Assembly: GCF_026626665.1 (NCBI RefSeq)
Contig: NZ_JAPNKE010000002.1
Coordinates: 11,242,001 to 11,306,000 of the forward strand
Origin: Nannocystis pusilla
Lineage (GTDB): Bacteria > Myxococcota_A > Polyangia > Nannocystales > Nannocystaceae
Direction of reading: 5' to 3'
Length of the DNA stretch: 64,000 nucleotides
The notes beneath the pieces are model-generated. The model saw only the letters and a program-made list of their open reading frames with translations, had not been told where the DNA came from and did no database searches. Within the stretch, counting starts at the first letter, position 1; the number at the start of each line of letters is the position of its first letter. Positions 53,030 through 61,735 of the stretch are shown in pieces. The translations under genes and the position numbers were made by a program.

Positions 53030-53627
53030 TCAAGGTTGCTGGTCCATACCGGCGAGCTCAGTGCTTCGCCGCGCCGGCGCCGCCACCGTCGAATCGGAGG
53101 CCACCTGGCCCTGCTTCATCTCGCCCGGGTCGCGCCTTTCCACGGCATCGGTGTACTCTGCAGACGAGATGATTCGCAGCTTCCCTGCAGAGATCTCGAA
53201 GTACCGGGTGTCCCGGACCATCAAGGGCTTGCCCGCCGGATCCTCGCCGCGGATCCTCGCCGTGGCCTCGACCGTATGGGCATAGACGCCGGGCTCCAGG
53301 TTCTTGATCGCCGGCCGGGTCCCCGGGATACGCACATAAGGCTCTTCCTCCTCCGCCGACAAGTGCTGGGTCGGAATTCGTCCTGTAGGAGCCGCTCGCC
53401 CCTCGATTCGACGACGGAGGTCGCCTTCACTTCAGCCACCTCGCCCGGATCCGCCACGACGGCGAAGTTGAGGAGGGCGGCTCCTTTCGCCTCGGGCGGG
53501 CTCGTCCGCTCGATCTTGACGGGTTGTTGGGGGCCGATGGCCAGAGCCGTCGCCGAGCCGAACGTGACGCCGACGATTGCTGCCAGGACGAATTGGCCGA
53601 TTGAATTCGTAGGGTGCTGTGTCTCAT
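53030..53627 (-). CDS. Exported protein upstream of the metallopeptidase (two frameshifts)
   Basis: ATG 53627 is the best start. After a first break near 53610 the frame gives SIGQFVLAAIVGVTFGSATALA, a signal peptide. The mature part PQQPVKIERTSPPEAKGAALLNFAVVADPGEVAEVKATSVVESRGERLL breaks again at about 53365 and continues as EEEEPYVRIPGTRPAIKNLEPGVYAHTVEATARI...ELAGMDQQP. Length plus two is divisible by three. Predicted periplasmic or secreted beta-rich protein. It lies 13 nt before the metallopeptidase and may be its partner or inhibitor; inference. Confidence 0.55.
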
Positions 53628-54308
53628 TTCCGAGTCCTGATGTTCGAGTGACGCTCGCGAGGTAAATCGGTGGACGCAGGCCTCGGCCGGCGCCCCCGCT
53701 CAAGCGAGCGCAACTATCAGCATGGTCTGAATGGGCGGGGTGTCGACCGGCGCTCCGGCCATTTAATACATTCTCAACAGGCGCGGCGAGCGAGGCGCCG
53801 AAGAGCGGAGACATATGCGCGACGCCGGGGCGCCGAGCCTCGCCGCGTCCCCGCTCGAGGTGGAGGTTGGCGACGCGCCGGTCGAACCAACGGAATCGCG
53901 AAGCCGAAGGTGCAGAGCGCGGCACTCACGGTCACTGGGGCTCGCCTTCGTGAATTCGCGGCGCCGTGACGGGCGCCGGTCGCCGGCGGCCTTCGTCGCG
54001 GGAGATCGGCGCGACCGGCTGGTGCATGGAGAGCAGTGCCGCAGGCGCCGTTTTTCGCGCGTCGTCGTCACGGTGGACTCCGATCCCTTGGCACGGCGAG
54101 GCGGGCGTGCCGGCACCTGAGTGCCAAATCGACGAGATGGTGGGCGCCGCCAGAGATTGAAACGGGCAGCCCCGCTCGTCACGGTAGCCCCGCGTCCGGG
54201 ATACGCAGGCTGCGGCCCGGTGACAGGTAGGGGGCGGATGTTCAGCGTCGATCGTTGGGCTGGCGCGGGTGATGGATCGGGGGCGCGAAAACGGGTACAT
54301 CGAAGGCG
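53628..54308. other. Intergenic region
   Basis: About 680 nt. No frame has a ribosome site plus convincing codon structure; several open frames on both strands appear to be GC-bias artefacts. Promoters for the divergent metallopeptidase operon and the BRCT-propeller gene must lie here. Confidence 0.4.
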
Positions 54309-57300
54309 ATGGCCATCGATGTCCGCGGCAAGACCGTCGTCCTCACCGGGACCTTCTCCAAGTTGAAGCGCGCCGAGGCGGAGAAGCAGCTGGCGGCGCT
54401 CGGGGCCAAGATCGGCGGCAGCGTCGGCAAGTCCACGCACATCCTGTTCGCCGGCGAGAAGGCGGGCAGCAAGATCGACGCGGCGGGGCGGCTCGGGATC
54501 ACGGTGCTCGGCGAGGCGGAGCTGATGGAGGTGCTGGCCGGCGAAGAGGACAGCGACGGGGCGGCGGCCGACGCGGGGGTCTCGAGGTTCGCCGGGCTCG
54601 AAGGCGACGCGCCCGGTCCGGCGCTGGCGGCCGCGATCGAGGCGCTGCCGTGGGACGACTTCTCCGCCGACCGCGACCTGCCGCCGCTGCGCGAGGCGCT
54701 GTACGCCCACGAGGAGGCGCACGGGATCACTGCGGCGCACCGGGCCGCGACCGCGCGCCTGCGGCCGCACACGGCGCTGGGGCACGCGCACGGGCACGAC
54801 GTCGAGGTCGAATGGAGCGAGCTGTCGCCGGACGGGCGCTTCCTCGCCACCGGGTCATGGGTCGGCGACGACTACGGCCGCGGCGGGGTGCTGCAGATCT
54901 GGGACGTCCGCGCCGGGCGCTGCGTGAACCTGCTGCGGATCCACGGCGGCGTCGGCTGGCCCGATTACGCCGGCTGCATTCAATGGCGGCCCGACGGCAA
55001 GCGCGTGGGCCTGGCGTTCGACACCAACGGGGTCGGCAGCTTCGACCCGTTCGGCAAGACGGGCGAGCCGGATTCGTGCGCGTACGTGACCGACGGGTGG
55101 AGCCGGCCGCCGTCGTGGGCGTGGTCGCCGAACAGCCGCGACGTGTACATCGCCTGCTGGGGGCCGAACCTGGCTCTGGGGGCGATCGTGCCGCTGGTCG
55201 GGCGCCGGCCGCAGCCGCGCTGGTGCGAGTCGGCGGGGCTGAAAGATCCGGGCGACCCGAACTCGGAGCCGCGGCTGCAGCCGCTCGCGGGCATCGACTG
55301 GTCGCACCCCGATCGCATCGTCGGTTACAGCGGGTGGTCGCAGCTGTTCGCGCTCGACGCGAAGACGGGGAAGATCGCGTGGGAGGCGAAGGCGCACGAG
55401 CCGGTGTCGTTCTCGCCCGACGGGACCGAGTTCGCGATGCACCCGGCGGGGATCGTCTATTACGACGCGAGCACCGGTCTGCCCAACGGGAAGTTGCCGA
55501 TGCACGTGGGGGCAGCGTCGCTGATCTATTCGCGCGACGGGTCGCGGCTGGCGGCGATCGTGCAACCGGGGAACAAGTGGGGCGCGGATCCGGGGATCTT
55601 CATCTACGACCGCGGCGAGTATCGCTACAGCCCGGACGTGCCGGCGCTGAAGAGCGGCGAAGACGAGGACGAGGGCGAGAAGTACGGCTTCTCGTGGCGC
55701 CCCGACGGCCGCGCGGCGGCGATCTCGGTGAAGGGGCGCCTGCAGATCTGGGAGCTCGGCGACAAGCCGAACCGCCTGCTCGACATCGCCGAGCCGAGCG
55801 GCGGCGTGGCGTACGGCGACGGGGTGCTGGTCTGTCACTCGGCGAAGGGGCTGGCGTTCCTGCGCGACCGCGACGGCGCGGAGATCGGGCGCTTCCAGCC
55901 GGCGGTCGAGGCCAGCGGCGAGAGCCCGCTGATGACCGACGGCGACGATCACGGGTCGACGTGGTTCTGGAACCCGGCGTTCCCGCTCGACCGCGAACGC
56001 GTGGCGGCGGCGCTGCCCGAAGGAGTGGTGATAGGTCCGCCCGAGGCGAGCGCGACGGTGGCGGAGGTCGACGGCAAGATCGCGTGGGTCGTCGAGCGCA
56101 AGTGGGCGTGGCCGTGGCGCTGGGGCGAGGCGAAGGTGTGGCCCGACGCGGCGACGGCGGCGAGCGATCCGGCGGCGCCGGCGGCGTTCAAGCGCAAGTT
56201 CGGCAAGAAGGGCAAGGCCGGCGCGCCGGCGCGCGTGGCCAAGGTCAAGTGGCCGCCGCTCGGCGGTTCGATCGACGACGTGGCGGCGCTGGTCGAGCAG
56301 GGAGTGCAGTCGATCGGCGACTCCTATCACGGCAATGATTACCGGCGAAAGCTGGCCGAGCGGATGATGGCGCTGGGGCTGTTCGACCGCGCCGCGGAGG
56401 CGATCGAGGCGCGCGGCAATTGGAAGGAGTGGACGGACCCATGGTTCGCGGCGCGGGCCCACGCGGAGACGGTGGTGGCGGCGCTGACGTTGCGAAAGGA
56501 GGGGCCGCCGCTGACGGACGTGCAGACGGGGATGTTGCGCCGCTGGCTGCGTGAGGCGGAGAAGCTGCTGAAGCGGAAGGAGGCCAAGGCGCGCTCGCCG
56601 GCGCCGCCGCAGGCGATGATCGGGGCAGGCTGGGTGCTGCTCGGCGAGAAAGCGGACGGCGAGGCGCTGCTGGCCTCGGCGATCGCCAACGCCGATCCGG
56701 AGCACAACGCCAGCGAGAACCGGCGCGTGGTCGCGGAGGCGCTGGCGGCGGTGGGACGGATCCGCGAGGCCATCGACGTGCTCGCCGACGGCGAGAAGCA
56801 GCCGTCGTGGACCGAGACGCGGGGCGCGTTCTCTGCGATCTGTCCGCGCGCGTCGGCGGCGGAGCTGAAGCACCTGGTGACGAAGATGAAGGGTCGCGGG
56901 GCGCACAACGAATTCTCGCTGCTCGACCGCGGACTGGAGCGACTCATCGCATTGAAGGAGTGGGACGCGGCGCGCGCGTGGCTCGAGGAATTCGACGGGC
57001 TGTCGAAGTCGGCGGGGCTCATTCGCCTGATGACCGCGATGGCGGTCGCGGGCGAGCCGGGGCGCGCGGAGGCGGTGGCGAAGGACGTGCTGGCGCCGAA
57101 GTACACGAGCTGCGCCGAGTTCCTGCTGGCGCTGGCGCGCGTCGCCCCGGCGCAGGCGGCGGGGCACTTCGAGAAGATCGCCAGGGCGTCGAAGCTGCAC
57201 AAGGAGGGCGACCACGCGTTCCTCCGCAACTTCGCCGGCGCGGCGGCGCGGCTCGGGCGGCTGGAGGCGGCGGAGAAGCTCGAGCGACAGGTGGAGACGC

Positions 57301-57770
57301 CGCTGGAGCGGTTCGAGGTGCGCGCCGGGGTGCTGGCGGAGCTGGGCCCGGAGCACGCGCAATGGCAGGAGTGGTTCACCCGCGCGCGCGAGGAGCTGCC
57401 GAAGCAGCGCAGGACGAGCCAGAAGCTGGCAGGGCTGGCGGCGCGCGGAGGGCTGACGGAGGTCGCCGCGACGCTGCTCGACCAGGCGATCGAGCTGGCA
57501 CGCGCCGAGAACTACCCGGACATCCAGCTCGAGGAGGTCTCGGCGGTGCTGGCGGAGTACGGCGATCTGGCAGGGGCGCACCGCGCGTTCATGGCGATCA
57601 GCAAGGGCAAGCGCTCGTATCGCAATCAGCCGCTGCTGGCGGCCTGCCAGGCGCGCGGGCTGTGGACGGCGGCGCTCGAGCTGCTGCGCACGATGCCGCA
57701 GGACCTGAACGGCGGGCCGTCGCGCGGGCTGCAGATGCTGCTGACGCAGACCGACCGCGACGGATTTTGA
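54309..57770 (+). CDS. Giant BRCT / beta-propeller / helical-repeat protein
   Basis: 1153 aa, intact. Residues 4-75 form a BRCT domain (VRGKTVVLTGTFSKLKRAEAEKQLAALGAKIGGSVGKSTHILFAG), the fold of NAD-DNA-ligase tails. From about 150 to 560 there are WD40-like blades (FLATGSWVGDDYGRGGVLQIWDVRAG, CIQWRPDGKRVGLAF, IVYYDASTGLPNGKL, YGFSWRPDGRAAAISVKGRLQIWEL). A basic linker (KRKFGKKGKAG) leads to about 480 residues of helical repeats (LAERMMALGLFDRAAEAIEARGNW, LEEFDGLSKSAGLIRLMTAMAVAGEPGRAEAVAKDVL). No catalytic motif. Probably a large scaffold; BRCT suggests nucleic-acid or phosphopeptide binding, unproven. Confidence 0.8.
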   Translation: MAIDVRGKTVVLTGTFSKLKRAEAEKQLAALGAKIGGSVGKSTHILFAGEKAGSKIDAAGRLGITVLGEAELMEVLAGEEDSDGAAADAGVSRFAGLEGDAPGPALAAAIEALPWDDFSADRDLPPLREALYAHEEAHGITAAHRAATARLRPHTALGHAHGHDVEVEWSELSPDGRFLATGSWVGDDYGRGGVLQIWDVRAGRCVNLLRIHGGVGWPDYAGCIQWRPDGKRVGLAFDTNGVGSFDPFGKTGEPDSCAYVTDGWSRPPSWAWSPNSRDVYIACWGPNLALGAIVPLVGRRPQPRWCESAGLKDPGDPNSEPRLQPLAGIDWSHPDRIVGYSGWSQLFALDAKTGKIAWEAKAHEPVSFSPDGTEFAMHPAGIVYYDASTGLPNGKLPMHVGAASLIYSRDGSRLAAIVQPGNKWGADPGIFIYDRGEYRYSPDVPALKSGEDEDEGEKYGFSWRPDGRAAAISVKGRLQIWELGDKPNRLLDIAEPSGGVAYGDGVLVCHSAKGLAFLRDRDGAEIGRFQPAVEASGESPLMTDGDDHGSTWFWNPAFPLDRERVAAALPEGVVIGPPEASATVAEVDGKIAWVVERKWAWPWRWGEAKVWPDAATAASDPAAPAAFKRKFGKKGKAGAPARVAKVKWPPLGGSIDDVAALVEQGVQSIGDSYHGNDYRRKLAERMMALGLFDRAAEAIEARGNWKEWTDPWFAARAHAETVVAALTLRKEGPPLTDVQTGMLRRWLREAEKLLKRKEAKARSPAPPQAMIGAGWVLLGEKADGEALLASAIANADPEHNASENRRVVAEALAAVGRIREAIDVLADGEKQPSWTETRGAFSAICPRASAAELKHLVTKMKGRGAHNEFSLLDRGLERLIALKEWDAARAWLEEFDGLSKSAGLIRLMTAMAVAGEPGRAEAVAKDVLAPKYTSCAEFLLALARVAPAQAAGHFEKIARASKLHKEGDHAFLRNFAGAAARLGRLEAAEKLERQVETPLERFEVRAGVLAELGPEHAQWQEWFTRAREELPKQRRTSQKLAGLAARGGLTEVAATLLDQAIELARAENYPDIQLEEVSAVLAEYGDLAGAHRAFMAISKGKRSYRNQPLLAACQARGLWTAALELLRTMPQDLNGGPSRGLQMLLTQTDRDGF

Positions 57771-57789
57771 AGAATAAGCGGCCCTCGCG

Positions 57790-58125
57790 TCATTTCGGCG
57801 GATCGAGGGCGGCCAGCTCGGCCTCGATCTCCGCGTACGAGCGGCGATCGGTGGTCGATAGGTCGACCTCGAGCGCCGGATCGTCCGGGAACTCCTCGTC
57901 GGTCAAGAAGCTGCGGTCGGCCACGTCCTCGCCGGTCGCCCATTGATGGTGCTCGACGCAGTCGCCGCCGCGCTTGTGGTGGTGATGGCCGTCGACCGAG
58001 TCGGTGGCCCACACGCCGTGACTGCAGTCGTGGCCGAGCTTGTGGTGGTGATGGCCGGCGTTGTCCGAGGTCGCCCACCAGCCGTGAGGGCAGTCGCTAC
58101 CGCGCTTGTGGTGATGATGTCCCAT
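57790..58125 (-). CDS. His-rich tandem-repeat protein, candidate metal binder
   Basis: 111 aa from ATG 58125, preceded by GGAGGAAGCG. Three consecutive 22-residue repeats GHHHHKxGxDCxHGxWATxxxx occupy residues 2-67 (HHHH at 3-6, 25-28 and 47-50; one Cys per repeat at 12, 34 and 56). An acidic tail follows (FLTDEEFPDDPALEVDLSTTDRRSYAEIEAELAALDPPK). The arrangement of HHHH-(5-6)-C-x-H/H suggests binding of Zn, Cu, Ni or Co. No signal peptide, so presumably cytoplasmic. No recognised family. It is convergent with the BRCT-propeller gene. Confidence 0.75.
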   Translation of the reverse strand: MGHHHHKRGSDCPHGWWATSDNAGHHHHKLGHDCSHGVWATDSVDGHHHHKRGGDCVEHHQWATGEDVADRSFLTDEEFPDDPALEVDLSTTDRRSYAEIEAELAALDPPK

Positions 58126-58249
58126 CGCTTCCTCCGACCCCCAAGCGTTGCGCGGGCCATCGGCGCCGCACCTCGTCCCACCGGGTGATCGTGGCCGCGG
58201 TTACGGTCGAGGCGAGGAAATGCGCAGGCGGGCGCAGCGGCGCGGCGCG

Positions 58250-59640
58250 TCAGCCGGCGAGCGCGGCGGGCACGTCGCCGGCGACGGGCTCGGCTTGCGG
58301 GGCGACCGCGGCGTCGGGCGACCAGCGGCGCGGGACCGTGAGCGTGAAGGTGGTGCCCACGCCGACGGTGCTGTCGACGCGGATGGTGCCGCCGAGCAGC
58401 AGGACGATCTCGCGGGTGAGGGTGAGGCCGAGGCCGGTGCCGCCCTGGCGGCGCGTGGGTGAATCGTCGACCTGCACGAAGGGCATGTAGATCCGCTCGA
58501 GGTCGTCCTCGGCGATGCCGATGCCGGTGTCGACGACCTCGAACTCGAGGCACGACTCGCCGCGAGCGATGCGCTTGCCCACCCGGAGCTCGATCGTGCC
58601 GCGCTCGGTGAACTTGCAGGCGTTGCTGAGCAGGTTGAGCAGGGCCTGGCGCAGGCGCTGCTCGTCGGTGAACACGGCCCCGGAGGCGGCGCCCACCAGA
58701 ATGAAGGTGTTGCGCTGCGCGGCGGCGAGGGGGACGGCGAGGCCCTGCAGGCGGGCGAGGAATTCGCCGAGGTCGAACCAGTCGGCCCGCACCTCGAGCT
58801 TGCCGACCTCGACCTTGGAGAGGTCGAGGATGTCGCTGATGATGGCGAGCAAGTGCTGGCCGGCGCCGTGGATCTTGCCGAGGTCGGCGCGCACGCCGGC
58901 GTCGTCGGCGTCCTCCTGCAGCAGCTTGGAGAAGCCGATGATCGCGTTGAGCGGGGTGCGCAGCTCGTGCGACATGTTGGCGAGGAACACGCTCTTGGCG
59001 CTGTTGGCCAGCTCGGCGCGCTCGCGGGCCGTCTTGATGTCCTCGACCGCACGCGCCTGGCGGCGGAACAGGTCGCGGCTGCGGGTGGCGTCGATGAAGG
59101 CGGCGATCGCCATCGTCACCAGCAAGGCGTCGAGGATCATGAGCTTGCCGAAGTTGTAGTACGGCCCCGCGGCGCTCGGCGGCACGAACACGAGCATGAG
59201 GGTGGTGAGCCCGAGGTTGAAGCCGAGGATCCACCAGATCAGCCGCGGACGCAGGGCCAGGCCGGAGATGATGACGCCCAGGGCCATGAACCAGATGCCG
59301 TCGTTGAGCTCGCGGAAGCGGAAGAGGACGGCGATCGCGACGCTGGCGCTGAGGTTGGCGCTGACGAAGATGCCCGCGAGGTCGACCCATCCGCGGCGCG
59401 CGAGCAGGACGCCGAGGGTGTATTGGCGATCACCGAGGCGAGCACGACGAAGCTCATCGGCAGGTCGCCGGCCGGGTCGGCGAGGACGATCGGAATCGCC
59501 AGGAGCACGGTGATCGCGGCGAAGGTGATGCACAGGGCGATGAAGGAGCGAGCCCGCCGCACCACGTCGTGATCGTGGCTGCGGACCGCGAATAGCCCTC
59601 GTAGCAGCGGGGACGAGCCAGTGGCAGATGGGTCGGGCAT
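58250..59640 (-). CDS. Membrane sensor histidine kinase (frameshifted)
   Basis: ATG 59640 (MPDPSATGSSPLLRG). The N-terminal half has about six hydrophobic segments (FIALCITFAAITVLLAIPIVLA, LAGIFVSANLSASVAIAVLF, GIWFMALGVIISGLAL and LIWWILGFNLGLTTLMLVF among them). The catalytic part has H-box FLANMSHELRTPLNAIIGFS, N-box QALLNLLSNACKF, G1 DTGIGIAEDDLERIY and G2 RQGGTGLGLTLTREIVLLLGG. The frame breaks at about 59420 (SVIAN then TLGVLLARRGWVD), one base short. It is an orphan kinase: no response regulator is adjacent. Confidence 0.88.
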
Positions 59641-60112
59641 GCCCGGAGGGTCAGAGTGCCATGACGTCGCGTGAGGCGCCACGGACAAGTGTCCGATGGA
59701 GATGATGCAAATAGCAGGAGTCGCCGCAGAGACCGGTAGATTGATGGCAGCGGAGGTAGGCGCGTCGCGGTGCGTCGCCGACGCTCACACACGACATTGG
59801 CTTCGCCGACGTGATTCGTAGGTCCGCGTCCGCGGAGGGGCGGTGAATGGTGGTGGGGCAGACCCGCGCGGGACTGGAGGTGGGCAACGCAGTCGCCAGC
59901 CGCCCGCGCGCGTCGTTCCGCGGCGAGACGCTGTCGCTCTCGCCCGGCGAGACCATGCAGGCGCTGCGAGCATTCGTCGGGCCCGGTGCTTCGGTGCATG
60001 GCCTTCAGGACATGTGGATGCAATCGCCGGCGAAAGGCTCGCGCGGCGGCGCGGGCTCGCTCGCTTCGCCGGCTCGACAGCGGCGCGGAGGGCCGCTACG
60101 CTCGAGGTCTCG
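59641..60112. other. Intergenic region with a possible small frame
   Basis: ATG 59847 follows GGAGGGG at a good distance and opens a GC3-rich frame (MVVGQTRAGLEVGNAVASRP...) for about 60 codons, overlapping the next gene; it is not convincing enough to call. The palindromic element at 59995-60016 lies inside it. Confidence 0.35.
59995..60016. repeat. Palindromic element
   Basis: TGCATGGC-N6-GACATGTG, loop CTTCAG. Confidence 0.6.
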
Positions 60113-61678
60113 ATGCGCGGCTCTTCTTGGTGGTCCGTCCTGGTGTTCGCGCTGGCCTGCGTCCCCCAGGGGTCCGACACGGACGCGTCGACCGGCGACG
60201 CGAGCGGGAGCTCCGGCGCCACCGCGACGAATACGTCGACCGCGGCAGACACGAGCGCGCCGACGTCGACCGGCGACGCGACCAGCACCGGCGCGCCGCA
60301 GCCCGTCTGTCCGGTGGGCGACGTCGAGGTCGAGGGCCAGGAGGAGCTGCTCGCGCTCACCGGTTGCACCGAGATCTCGGGGGACCTGGCGATCCGCGGC
60401 CCGCTCACCGATCTCGCGCCGCTCGCGGAGCTGCAGCGCGTCGACGGCCTGCTGTCGATCGACACTCGCTCGGGGGAGCCGCTGGCGTCGATCGCCGAGC
60501 TCGCGGGCCTCGAATCGATCGGCGGCCTGGGCCTCGTGGGCCTCGGGGTCACCGACCTCGCGCCGCTCGCCGGGCTCACCGAGCTCCCCGGGGTCCTCGG
60601 CATCAGCGACTGCGAGGCGCTGCGATCGCTCGAGGGCCTGCACAACATCCGGCGCGTGGGCGGCGGACTGGGGATCGGCCATTGCCCGCAATTGGTCGAC
60701 CTCGAGGGTCTGCGCGGGATCGAGCGGATCACCGGCGACTTTCGCCTCGACACCCTGCCGATCGTCGACCTCCACGGGCTCGAGGGCGTCGCGGCGATCG
60801 AGCCCGCCGACGACGCGCCGATCGAGGTGACCTTCTTCGACCTGCCGCAGCTCGGCTCGGCCGCAGGGCTGTCCGTCGTGTGGGACGAGCGCCACGAGGT
60901 CGAGCTGCGCAACACCGGGCTCCCGGACCTCGCGCTGTTCGCCGGCACGGAGGCCCTCGGGTCGCTCGCGCTGTACTTCAACGCCGAGCTGGCCGACCTC
61001 GGCGGGCTCGAGGCGCTGACCGAGATCGCCGGCGAGCTGTCGTTCATCGACAACCTGAAGCTCGACGACATCAGCGCGCTGGCCGGCTTGCAGTCGGCCG
61101 GCGGGTTGAGCTTCGGCGGGGACGAGGAGGGCCTCGACCTGTCGTCGTTCGCCGCGCTGACGACCCTCGGCAGGCTGTTCTGCCAGAACGGCAAGATGAC
61201 CGACCTCGGCCCGTTCCCGGCGCTCGTGCAGGTCGGCTCGCTGTGGGTGCGCGATACGGAAAAGCTGATCTCGCTGTCGGGCCTGGCCGCGATCACCAGC
61301 CTCGACGCGCTCCGGCTCGACGGCAACCAGGCGCTCGTCGACCTCGCGGGCCTCGGCGCGCTGGCCCACGTCGCCGGGGACGTCGAGATCCTCGACAACG
61401 ACCTCCTCACCGACCTCTCGGGCCTGTCCGCGCTCACCGCCATCGACGGCCGCGCCGTGGTGGTCGGCAACGCCTCGCTCCTGCACGCCGACGCCGAGGC
61501 CTGGGCCGCCGCGATCGCCGTCGGCGGGGTCCGCAAGATCGGCGACAACAAGAACGGCCCGCCGCCGCAGGACCCCTGTCCGTGGCACGAGGACGGCGAG
61601 TGCGACGAGGTCGGCTATTTAAACCTGTGCGCCCTGGGCAGCGACGGCTGGGACTGCTGCCCGGGCGCGTGCCGATGA
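60113..61678 (+). CDS. Receptor-L-domain-like / leucine-rich lipoprotein
   Basis: 521 aa from ATG 60113. Signal peptide with lipobox ALAC and a Thr/Ser/Gly linker of about 40 residues. The mature protein is a run of short strand-loop repeats resembling the receptor L domain fold (ISGDLAIRGPLTDLAPLAELQRVDGLLSI, LEGLHNIRRVGGGLGIGHCPQLVDLEGLRGI, LGSLALYFNAELADLGGLEALTEIAGELSFIDN). It ends in a Cys-rich module (PCPWHEDGECDEVGYLNLC...WDCCPGACR). The stop TGA is the first base triplet of a perfect 18-bp terminator hairpin. A surface adhesion or recognition role is likely but unproven. Confidence 0.8.
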   Translation: MRGSSWWSVLVFALACVPQGSDTDASTGDASGSSGATATNTSTAADTSAPTSTGDATSTGAPQPVCPVGDVEVEGQEELLALTGCTEISGDLAIRGPLTDLAPLAELQRVDGLLSIDTRSGEPLASIAELAGLESIGGLGLVGLGVTDLAPLAGLTELPGVLGISDCEALRSLEGLHNIRRVGGGLGIGHCPQLVDLEGLRGIERITGDFRLDTLPIVDLHGLEGVAAIEPADDAPIEVTFFDLPQLGSAAGLSVVWDERHEVELRNTGLPDLALFAGTEALGSLALYFNAELADLGGLEALTEIAGELSFIDNLKLDDISALAGLQSAGGLSFGGDEEGLDLSSFAALTTLGRLFCQNGKMTDLGPFPALVQVGSLWVRDTEKLISLSGLAAITSLDALRLDGNQALVDLAGLGALAHVAGDVEILDNDLLTDLSGLSALTAIDGRAVVVGNASLLHADAEAWAAAIAVGGVRKIGDNKNGPPPQDPCPWHEDGECDEVGYLNLCALGSDGWDCCPGACR

Positions 61679-61717
61679 CCCTTCGGGCATGTCGCATGGG
61701 ACATGCCCGAAGGGTCA
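61676..61717. terminator. Perfect 18-bp hairpin built on a palindromic element
   Basis: TGACCCTTCGGGCATGTC (61676-61693), loop GCATGG, GACATGCCCGAAGGGTCA (61700-61717). It contains the element core GGCATGTC-N6-GACATGCC. It sits between convergent genes and includes one gene's stop codon. Confidence 0.85.
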
Positions 61718-61735
61718 TTCATGGGTGCCTGAGGG

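Noticed and set aside
54855..57581. Very long antisense open frame opposite the BRCT-propeller gene, and similar ones opposite the lipoprotein at 11943-13448 and the VgrG gene.
   Set aside because: In DNA with G/C at nearly every third position, antisense frames stay open by composition. They are Arg-, His- and Pro-rich with no domain, while the sense strand has clear motifs.
59847..60100. GC3-rich frame from ATG 59847 with a good Shine-Dalgarno.
   Set aside because: It runs into the next lipoprotein out of frame without a sensible end and shows no recognisable sequence; mentioned only in the spacer entry.
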